Made by a program: the position numbers and the translations under genes. This document shows positions 6,848-11,685 of a DNA stretch of 11,685 nt, piece by piece. The DNA is from DATDWC01 sp035289805 (GTDB taxonomy: Bacteria; Patescibacteriota; Gracilibacteria; Peribacterales; Peribacteraceae): contig DATDWC010000100.1 of the NCBI GenBank assembly GCA_035289805.1, forward strand, positions 1 through 11,685, given 5' to 3'. The number at the start of each line of letters is the position of its first letter. Positions within the stretch are counted from its first letter, which is position 1. Below the pieces are notes generated by a model. It was not told the origin of the DNA. It made no database searches and saw only the letters and a program-made list of their open reading frames with translations.

Positions 6848-6859
6848 TTTGTGCACAAA
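6848..6859. repeat. 12-bp perfect palindrome TTTGTGCACAAA
   Basis: An uninterrupted palindrome lies three bases from the dyad at 6824-6844, in the 166-bp gap between the orphan gene and argS. Two symmetrical sites side by side in one gap suggest protein binding, but no regulator gene is visible in the window. Confidence 0.4.
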
Positions 6860-6905
6860 CGTTCACCACGACATTTTGTGATGAAGAAAATTGATAACAC
6901 AACCC

Positions 6906-7763
6906 CTAGATCTTTTGGTTTTTCTTCTTTTTCACCAATTCTAATCGATACCTCATTATGTCCTCTGTAAGCGTATCTTGGCCAAATCCCTTTTTGTACG
7001 CCCCTTCAGCTTTTCTCTTTTTAAGAAATTCCCAAAATTTCCTCCTTGAGAGACCATCTTCAGCACTAGGAATAAGGTAATACGCCCCCGCTACAAATCT
7101 TTCATAGAGAAGATGTTCTGTCAGTTTTTGAACTTCCTGATCAACATGCAATGCTTCTAAAAGAATAAGATCATTTTGTAGCGCAGCTTCAACCGCCGGT
7201 GGATCTTCACTTAATTGAAGATCCTGGAATGGAGTTTTGCTCATTACAGATGCACGAACAAAATTTTCATGTAAGGCAGAGACATCGTTTGAAAATGGGT
7301 AACCAACGAATCGATTCTCCTCCATCAATTGTTTTACATGGAGAAATACATTCCACCGAGGAGCAAAAGAAACATACTTCCCTCTCCAATGAGCAATGAG
7401 CAGAGCATCTAGTGAAGGGTAGACTCCTTCAATATAAGAAGGATATTCCAAAATCATATCAGCTTGTTGCCAAACCATTTCAGTACTATCGAGGTTTGGC
7501 TTAAAATGTCCTTCTGAATTGATTTCCATCAATCTTGATACAAGATAGCTATAATCAGCTCCCTTCATTTTCTTTTCTCTTACTCCAAGTTCTTGAAGCT
7601 CTCTTTCATACAGACGTCGAACATCGATCTTTTCTTTAATCAACGCTCCACGTGTCTTAGAACGCATAAATTCAATTCCTCGATACACGGATGCATTAAT
7701 AAAGCTTGGTGAAGATCTATGTTCTGCATCCTCAAAAGGGTTATCGGTCCCTTCTTTAATCAT
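6906..7763 (-). CDS. Uncharacterised AT-rich orphan protein, 285 residues
   Basis: I do not recognise this family. The product is 285 residues, without signal peptide or membrane segments, so probably cytoplasmic. It is rich in charged residues, has probable helical stretches (about 48-82 and 195-225), several tryptophans (W98, W126, W137, W244), and ends in a strongly basic tail KKKKNQKI (278-285). A segment FWEFLKKRKAEGAYKKGFGQ (243-262) could be a nucleic-acid contact, but that is a guess. The three 60-base lines I counted have 30-42% GC, against about 55% in a line of dnaA, so the gene differs from its neighbours and may have been acquired by transfer. It has its own near-consensus promoter directly against the ATG and is separated from bL33 by 37 bp and from argS by 166 bp, so it looks like a single-gene insertion into a housekeeping region. 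Confidence 0.85.
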   Translation of the reverse strand: MIKEGTDNPFEDAEHRSSPSFINASVYRGIEFMRSKTRGALIKEKIDVRRLYERELQELGVREKKMKGADYSYLVSRLMEINSEGHFKPNLDSTEMVWQQADMILEYPSYIEGVYPSLDALLIAHWRGKYVSFAPRWNVFLHVKQLMEENRFVGYPFSNDVSALHENFVRASVMSKTPFQDLQLSEDPPAVEAALQNDLILLEALHVDQEVQKLTEHLLYERFVAGAYYLIPSAEDGLSRRKFWEFLKKRKAEGAYKKGFGQDTLTEDIMRYRLELVKKKKNQKI

Positions 7764-7769
7764 ATTTAT

Positions 7770-7798
7770 ATTATAACATATTAATTAATTTATAGCAA
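7770..7798 (-). promoter_or_regulatory. Extended -10 promoter of the orphan gene, probably leaderless
   Basis: TTGCTA (7798-7793), a 17-base spacer and TATAAT (7775-7770) lie on the minus strand, with TG one base before the -10 box (an extended -10). Six bases separate the -10 from the ATG at 7763, so the mRNA should begin at or next to the start codon. The -35 lies just after the bL33 stop codon. Confidence 0.65.
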
Positions 7799-7800
7799 TT

Positions 7801-8004
7801 TTAATTCGAACTGTGCTTCTCCTCCTTCAGCTTCACTGAGGTCCTCTTCCTACAGCCTGTGCAGAACTTCACGTAACCCTCCTCCGAGGGCTTAAAATCC
7901 TTCCACGTCTTTGCTCCTTTCTGCCTGTGGAGCCGTACCGACGCGGTGCGACGGTTGCATTCCTTGCAGTAGCCGGCGAAAACAGTGCGCTTACCGCGTG
8001 GCAT
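7801..8004 (-). CDS. rpmG: 50S ribosomal protein bL33-like zinc ribbon
   Basis: Small basic protein of 67 residues with two CxxC knuckles, CKEC (13-16) and CTGC (48-51), arranged like the zinc-binding form of bL33 of the large ribosomal subunit. The end KFCTGCRKRTSVKLKEEKH (47-65) is close to the bL33 pattern of a CxxC knuckle followed by a lysine-rich KHT-type tail. It is longer than the usual 49-55 residues: it has an N-terminal extension MPRGKRTVFA and extra residues between the knuckles (about 24-44). Another zinc-ribbon protein is possible. The ATG at 8004 is the only sensible start; there is no Shine-Dalgarno sequence. It sits alone between the permease gene and the orphan rather than beside the secE-nusG or rplKAJL genes where rpmG often lies. 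Confidence 0.65.
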   Translation of the reverse strand: MPRGKRTVFAGYCKECNRRTASVRLHRQKGAKTWKDFKPSEEGYVKFCTGCRKRTSVKLKEEKHSSN

Positions 8005-8025
8005 AGAATCTTAGAAAGCCGCCCT

Positions 8026-8053
8026 AGGATACGTATTTTTAGGGAGAGAGCAA
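8026..8053 (-). promoter_or_regulatory. Possible promoter of bL33 gene
   Basis: TTGCTC (8053-8048) and TATCCT (8031-8026), 16 bases apart, lie 21 bases upstream of the ATG on the minus strand. Each matches the sigma-70 consensus at 4 of 6 positions. It fits the gap between the permease stop and bL33 but is not strong. Confidence 0.3.
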
Positions 8054-8078
8054 GGAAATAGTGATGCGGAGGGGCTGC

Positions 8079-8969
8079 CTATTCCACAACGAGGAGTGCC
8101 AATCCCACAAAGAGGATAGAGAAGCTGAGGAGCTTAATGTGCACGGATTGTGCTGTGAGAAGCTCCCGTGGCGCAAAATTGGGAGAAAAGCGCGTGAGGA
8201 GCCATGCAAGCGAAATCACCACGACAGGTTTCATGTTCGAGACAATGGAAACAAGGGAGAGGTACCCCGTGGAATATGCCCATGCCCCTAAGAATTCAGC
8301 CAGGAAAAAACAGGTAATGGCTGCAGCGTTAAAAAGGGAAAAAGACCACCGGGAGCGAAGAGCTAAGAAGCACTTCGATCGAATGGAAGGAATACTAAGA
8401 GGGATGGAAAACGCCAACAGCTCCCTCGCAAGCAGTATCCAAAAAAATACGTTCGTAACAGTGAGTCCTGATTCCAGCGCTGCCTTCTCTACGACATAGA
8501 AAGGAAGGTAGAGAAGGGCAAGGGAGGTGAGATACAGAACTGTCCTGCGTAAATTCCCTGAATGATTGAAGAAGGAGAGCATGAAGGCACCCGCAATAAT
8601 GAGGATTGCTCCAAGTGATTGCAGTGCTGTCCACGATTCCTGAAAGAGGAGGAATCCCACCACACTGAGGAGGAGTGAAAGTATGGCCCACGCAGCATTA
8701 GTCACAGAAATATCAATGACATTGATGATTCTGAAGAACCACAGATCACCAATAAAGCTGATGCAGCCAACAAGGAGAAGCGGGTACATCCAGGGTGTTG
8801 TATGTATATCAGTGAGGAGAGGGAAAAGAATGAGGATGAAAATGCTGAAAAATGACTGGCACCACATGAGCACGAATGGATTTTTCTCGTAGTTTCGAAC
8901 AATGAGGGAATCAATCACATTCACAAGCGCCCACATCACCATGCTGATGAGGGTGAAAACGAGCCACAT
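8079..8969 (-). CDS. EamA/DMT-type membrane transporter
   Basis: Polytopic inner-membrane protein of 296 residues with about ten hydrophobic helices, arranged as two related halves (about 1-135 and 143-296), the signature of the drug/metabolite transporter superfamily. In the first half the end of a repeat is seen in LLFQESWTALQSLGAILIIA (107-126), with the conserved acidic residue before the last helix of the half; the second half has the matching RELLTAQSVHIKLLSFSILF (268-287). Family members export or import amino acids, nucleotide sugars and other small molecules; the substrate cannot be predicted. The ATG lies 3 bp after the trxB stop (TAA GGT ATG), so the two genes are probably one operon. 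A four-base AAGG touches the start codon but is too close to serve as a normal ribosome binding site. The gene ends 74 bp before bL33, without a terminator hairpin. Confidence 0.88.
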   Translation of the reverse strand: MWLVFTLISMVMWALVNVIDSLIVRNYEKNPFVLMWCQSFFSIFILILFPLLTDIHTTPWMYPLLLVGCISFIGDLWFFRIINVIDISVTNAAWAILSLLLSVVGFLLFQESWTALQSLGAILIIAGAFMLSFFNHSGNLRRTVLYLTSLALLYLPFYVVEKAALESGLTVTNVFFWILLARELLAFSIPLSIPSIRSKCFLALRSRWSFSLFNAAAITCFFLAEFLGAWAYSTGYLSLVSIVSNMKPVVVISLAWLLTRFSPNFAPRELLTAQSVHIKLLSFSILFVGLALLVVE

Positions 8970-8972
8970 ACC

Positions 8973-9911
8973 TTACGCCATCGATCCTGCATGCTCATTG
9001 CCCTGCAGGTAGCTAAAGACACTGTTTGCTGCGATTGCACCCTCCCCTGCTGCCGTTGCAAACTGCGCAAAGTAATTGCTGGCATTCGTGACATCTCCTG
9101 CACCAAAGACTCCAGCGATGTTCGTCCCTTGATTCGCCCTCACCGAGAGGAAGCCGCGCTTATCGAGCTCACAGCCAAGCTGCTTTGCAAGATCTGTTGC
9201 TGGAGTGGAACCCACTTCGATGAAGACGCCATCCACTTTTATTTCGTTGGAATTTGCAAAGGGTTGATCGAGCTTCACTGCTTCCACTTTCTTTTCGCCG
9301 AGGACTTCCACTGTATTCCGCTCAAGTACCAGAGTGATATTTTCCTTTGCCTTCACCTTATCTACCCAGTAGGGCTCCGCTTTAAATTCGCTGCGACGAT
9401 GGATGAGGTACACGTTCCGTGCAACTTGTGCTGCAATCGCAGCGCCTTCGACCGCAGCATCCCCTCCTCCGATCACGGCAACATCCTTCCCTTTATAGAA
9501 GAAGGCATCACAGGTAGCGCAGTAGGTCACCCCTTTGCCGGAGAGCCGCTCTTCGCCTGGAATCCCGAGGTGCCGCTTATTACTACCCATAGCAAAGATG
9601 ATCGATCGTGCATCTGCTGCTTCGCCACCACTCATGATTGCTCTAAATCCTCCTGGGACGCTCTCGATCTTTTCCACATAGGCCACTTTGTACGTAACAG
9701 AATCAAAACTCATCGCATGCTTCTTCATTCGCTCCATGAGCTCTGGACCCTTCACCTCGATATCCCCCGGCCAGTTCCCTACCTCTGCAGCAGTTTGTCC
9801 CATGCCTCCCTCCTCCTGACCCACGAGCAAAACGGAGAGCTTATAGCGGGCACAGTAGATCGCAGCGGTATAGCCTGCGCAGCCAAGGCCGATGATGAGG
9901 ACGTCTTGCAT
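8973..9911 (-). CDS. trxB: Thioredoxin reductase-like flavoprotein
   Basis: Pyridine nucleotide-disulfide oxidoreductase of 312 residues, the normal size of low-molecular-weight thioredoxin reductase, which passes electrons from NADPH through FAD to thioredoxin in the cytosol. The FAD dinucleotide fold begins at once with GLGCAG (8-13). The redox-active pair is CATC (131-134), followed by the NADPH fold GGGDAAVEGA (148-157) and HRRSEF (171-176), whose paired arginines favour NADPH. The C-terminal FAD motif is FGAGDVTN (269-276). The GGQLTTT-type segment of relatives reads GGMGQTAAEV (35-44), a mild departure. The start ATG at 9911 directly precedes the FAD fold; upstream is a pyrimidine-rich stretch without Shine-Dalgarno. 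It is the first gene of a probable two-gene operon with the EamA permease. No thioredoxin gene is in the window, so the electron acceptor is assumed. Confidence 0.94.
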   Translation of the reverse strand: MQDVLIIGLGCAGYTAAIYCARYKLSVLLVGQEEGGMGQTAAEVGNWPGDIEVKGPELMERMKKHAMSFDSVTYKVAYVEKIESVPGGFRAIMSGGEAADARSIIFAMGSNKRHLGIPGEERLSGKGVTYCATCDAFFYKGKDVAVIGGGDAAVEGAAIAAQVARNVYLIHRRSEFKAEPYWVDKVKAKENITLVLERNTVEVLGEKKVEAVKLDQPFANSNEIKVDGVFIEVGSTPATDLAKQLGCELDKRGFLSVRANQGTNIAGVFGAGDVTNASNYFAQFATAAGEGAIAANSVFSYLQGNEHAGSMA

Positions 9912-9918
9912 GAGAGGA

Positions 9919-9947
9919 ATGGTAGAAGGAGATGAGAGTGATGAAAA
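9919..9947 (-). promoter_or_regulatory. Possible promoter of trxB
   Basis: TTTTCA (9947-9942), a 17-base spacer and TACCAT (9924-9919) lie on the minus strand; each matches 4 of 6 consensus bases. The -10 ends seven bases before the ATG, the same close spacing as for comF and the orphan gene. Weak on sequence alone. Confidence 0.25.
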
Positions 9948-9971
9948 GAGAGAATGAAAATTAAGTAAAGA

Positions 9972-10029
9972 GGTAAGGAGGTACGGAAGTAAATGGGATA
10001 ATACTTCCTTACTTCCATACTTCCTTACC
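9972..10029 (-). terminator. Long imperfect hairpin after gdhA, candidate terminator or intergenic repeat
   Basis: Arms at 9972-9992 and 10009-10029 (21 bases each) pair with only two mismatches, around a 16-base loop. On one strand both mismatches become G-U pairs, so the RNA stem could be nearly continuous. The hairpin begins two bases after the gdhA stop codon. On the minus strand the promoter-distal side continues into a T-rich but broken stretch, not a clean U-tract. The minus-strand side contains three copies of GGAAGTA spaced eight bases apart, so it may be a dispersed genomic repeat rather than, or as well as, a terminator. Confidence 0.5.
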
Positions 10030-10031
10030 CA

Positions 10032-11375
10032 TTACATCCCGTTACCATTCACCCACCCCCTCGCCTTCATCGTCTGCACCATCCTCTTCACCCCAATCAA
10101 ATACGCCGCCATGCGGTAACTCACGCCCTCGCGCCGCGCTTCTCGGCGGACATCCCTGTAGGCATCCAGAATAATGCGCTTCAGCTCATCATCCACATGT
10201 CCCTCGGTCCACTTTTCGCCCGAGCGCCCCTGCGTCCACTCGAAGTAACTCACAGTCACCCCTCCGGCATTTGCAAGCACATCAGGAATCACCCGGATGC
10301 CGCGCTCCTCCAGAATCGTATCTGCCTCGGGGCTTGTGGGACCGTTTGCGAGTTCCAGGATGATCTCCGCTTTGATTTCTTTCGCATTCTCCCGCGTGAT
10401 CACGTTATCGAGCGCTGCGGGGATCAGGATATCGCAATCGCAGGTGATGATGTCCTCGTTACTGATGAGCTCTGCATTATCAATTTTCATTCGCCCGAGA
10501 TCGCAGACAGAGCCCTCGCAGTAGTAGCCGCGCACATGCCCGGTCTTCTCCTTATACTTTTTGATGCGCACGGGATCGATGCCTTCTTTGCTGTAAATTC
10601 CACCTTTCGAATCGGAGATTGCGACGATCGTGTAGCCACGATCGTGGAGGAGCTTTGCAATGGCAGCACCCGCGTTCCCAAAACCTTGAATTGCCACGCG
10701 CTGCTCCTTGGGATCGAGTGCGATGCGCTCCATCACTTCCTCTAAGATGAAGTATCCACCACGCGCTGTTGCGGTATCCCTCCCAAGCGATCCACCGTAT
10801 TCGAGCGGTTTCCCGGTGACGACTCCCGGTGCAAATTTGCCTGTCATCTTCTCGTATTCATCGCGCATCCATCCCATGATCATCGGGTTCGTGTTTACAT
10901 CGGGTGCCGGACAATCCACATACGGTCCAATATGATCCTTCATCTCCCGGATGTAGGCACGGCTGAGCCTCTCGAGCTCCGTCTTACTTAAGGTCTTTGG
11001 ATCGCACTGGATCCCCCCCTTTGATCCCCCAAAGGGAATATCCACAACCGCCGTTTTAATCGCCATGAGTGCAGCGAGTGCTTTCACCTCCTCTAGATCT
11101 GCTGCGGGGTGGAAGCGAATTCCTCCTTTGTAGGGACCACGAGCGTTGTTGAATTGAACTCGGAACGATGGGTAGGAAACCTCGGTTCCATCGTCTCGCA
11201 CGATCGTAATATCTTTTTGGTGAATGTACTGAGGTTCCTCAAATACTTTGCGCACATCGTCATCTGCTTCCATATGATCTAAGACCATATGGAGGTTCCG
11301 GAGGAAGCGGGTGTACGGTGTCATTTTTTCTGCTGAATGCTGAGAGGATTGCTTGGTCATAGTGTGGAGAGCCAT
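10032..11375 (-). CDS. gdhA: Glutamate dehydrogenase (Glu/Leu/Phe/Val dehydrogenase family)
   Basis: Cytosolic enzyme interconverting glutamate with 2-oxoglutarate and ammonia, using NAD(P); about 447 residues from the chosen start. The substrate domain has PYKGGIRFHP (81-90), IKTAVVDIPFGGSKGG (106-121) with the catalytic lysine in SKGG, and APDVNTNPMIMGWM (157-170). The nucleotide-binding domain has GFGNAG (231-236) after VAIQ, and the family motif LANAGGVTVSYFEW (367-380) closes it. Specificity for glutamate rather than another amino acid, and for NAD or NADP, is likely but not proven from sequence. Start choice is uncertain: ATG at 11375, ATG at 11360 and TTG at 11417 are all in frame, the conserved domain begins near TPYTRFLRNL (19-28), and none has a Shine-Dalgarno sequence. 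It is a single gene: 96 bp separate it from the upstream partial gene and a hairpin follows its stop. Confidence 0.95.
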   Translation of the reverse strand: MALHTMTKQSSQHSAEKMTPYTRFLRNLHMVLDHMEADDDVRKVFEEPQYIHQKDITIVRDDGTEVSYPSFRVQFNNARGPYKGGIRFHPAADLEEVKALAALMAIKTAVVDIPFGGSKGGIQCDPKTLSKTELERLSRAYIREMKDHIGPYVDCPAPDVNTNPMIMGWMRDEYEKMTGKFAPGVVTGKPLEYGGSLGRDTATARGGYFILEEVMERIALDPKEQRVAIQGFGNAGAAIAKLLHDRGYTIVAISDSKGGIYSKEGIDPVRIKKYKEKTGHVRGYYCEGSVCDLGRMKIDNAELISNEDIITCDCDILIPAALDNVITRENAKEIKAEIILELANGPTSPEADTILEERGIRVIPDVLANAGGVTVSYFEWTQGRSGEKWTEGHVDDELKRIILDAYRDVRREARREGVSYRMAAYLIGVKRMVQTMKARGWVNGNGM

Positions 11376-11402
11376 AGCAATGGGGAAGGAAGGCTCCCCA
11401 AG

Positions 11403-11408
11403 TTTATA
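11403..11408 (-). promoter_or_regulatory. Possible -10 box of gdhA
   Basis: TATAAA on the minus strand (5 of 6 consensus bases) lies 27 bases upstream of the ATG at 11375. No -35 match has standard spacing: a TTGAGC is only 14 bases away. A small dyad GGGGA/TCCCC (11382-11386 and 11395-11399) would fall in the leader. If the -10 is right, the TTG at 11417 cannot be the start, because it lies upstream of transcription. Confidence 0.35.
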
Positions 11409-11471
11409 CCCCCTCAATGCGGGCTCAAGTATTTTACTGCTCGATCTCCCCCCACTTTCGCATACTCCGCT

Positions 11472-11685
11472 TCAGGCGCACGAAGAACACATCGTTGGAA
11501 TGTACCGTTCGATCACACCATCGAGGATTCTATTCTGAGCTGCAACGGTCGATTCTGCGGCAAGCAGACACTCTTCCTCTTTTCCTTCTTCGAAGGAATC
11601 AAGAAGTGCCCTCCAAAAGCAGAGGTGCTTCTCCTCAGCCATGTGCTCGTTGAAGTACGCATGCGCATCCTGTGATGTAAGGCCA
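11472..11685 (-). CDS. C-terminal fragment, possibly heme-oxygenase-like (TENA/PqqC/CADD-type) protein
   Basis: An open frame enters from the right edge and ends at a TGA (11474-11472), giving the last 70 residues of a protein whose start is outside the window. The frame reads AHAYFNEHMAEEKH (7-20), then WRALLDSFEEGKEEE (24-38), then STVAAQNRILDGVIERY (45-61), and ends CSSCA. The two-helix pattern with H14, E17, E18 and H20 followed by an aromatic/aspartate-glycine helix recalls the C-terminal part of heme-oxygenase-fold proteins such as TENA, PqqC or diiron oxygenases, where such residues line the active site or bind metal. This assignment rests on pattern memory from a short fragment. The coding frame itself is convincing because the other two minus frames hit early stops or give low-quality protein. 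gdhA starts 96 bp further on. Confidence 0.5.
   Translation of the reverse strand, partial: GLTSQDAHAYFNEHMAEEKHLCFWRALLDSFEEGKEEECLLAAESTVAAQNRILDGVIERYIPTMCSSCA

Noticed and set aside
6740..6905. T-box or amino-acid riboswitch in front of argS
   Set aside because: The predicted promoter leaves a leader of about 17 bases, and no T-box sequence or terminator/antiterminator pair is seen.
8991..9935. Plus-strand open frame of 314 codons opposite trxB
   Set aside because: It is rich in cysteine and histidine in no motif pattern and mirrors the trxB codons; trxB carries all expected motifs on the other strand.
1..11685. CRISPR array, tRNA or rRNA gene, insertion sequence, defence cassette
   Set aside because: I saw no regularly spaced repeats, cloverleaf-like sequences, transposase-like proteins or known defence domains on either strand.

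Overview
The window is a compact bacterial chromosome segment with every supportable gene on the minus strand. Read in the direction of transcription (high to low coordinates) it holds: the C-terminal end of a possible heme-oxygenase-like protein, a glutamate dehydrogenase (gdhA), a thioredoxin reductase-like flavoprotein (trxB), an EamA/DMT permease, ribosomal protein bL33, an AT-rich orphan of 285 residues, arginyl-tRNA synthetase (argS), a lipoprotein with two SH3b domains and a NodB-like domain, a ComF-type phosphoribosyltransferase, the site-2 metalloprotease rseP, and the replication initiator dnaA. Most of the sequence is near 50-55% GC in the stretches I counted. UGA serves as an ordinary stop (dnaA, rseP, comF).

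Organism: the gene mix, tight packing, lack of Shine-Dalgarno sequences, a TTG-started argS and unusual gene neighbours fit a reduced-genome bacterium of the Patescibacteria/CPR type, perhaps Peregrinibacteria-like. This is inference from style and could be wrong. UGA-as-stop argues against the Gracilibacteria/Absconditabacteria recoded lineages.

Layout: positions 1-102 lie downstream of dnaA and hold only a possible promoter pointing out of the window. From 103 to 3425 lie dnaA, rseP and comF; rseP and dnaA overlap by ATGA and are probably one operon, with two inverted DnaA-box-like 9-mers just before rseP. From 3453 to 4838 lies the SH3b/NodB-like lipoprotein, whose metal-binding histidines appear to be gone. 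The 203-bp gap 4839-5041 holds AT-rich direct repeats, a possible 20-residue membrane peptide and a small dyad. argS follows, preceded by a 166-bp spacer with two perfect palindromes and a promoter. The orphan (6906-7763) is clearly AT-richer than its surroundings and carries its own near-consensus promoter. trxB and the permease are 3 bp apart and probably co-transcribed. gdhA is followed by a long imperfect hairpin built from a repeated GGAAGTA unit.

The genes do not form one pathway; the window is mostly housekeeping. The noteworthy points are regulatory or sequence anomalies: possible DnaA autoregulation through rseP, promoters placed 6-8 bases from start codons (suggesting leaderless mRNAs), absence of Shine-Dalgarno sequences at all ten visible starts, a probable pseudoenzyme, and a non-standard HIGH motif in ArgRS. 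I see no CRISPR array, insertion sequence, tRNA, rRNA or recognisable defence system.
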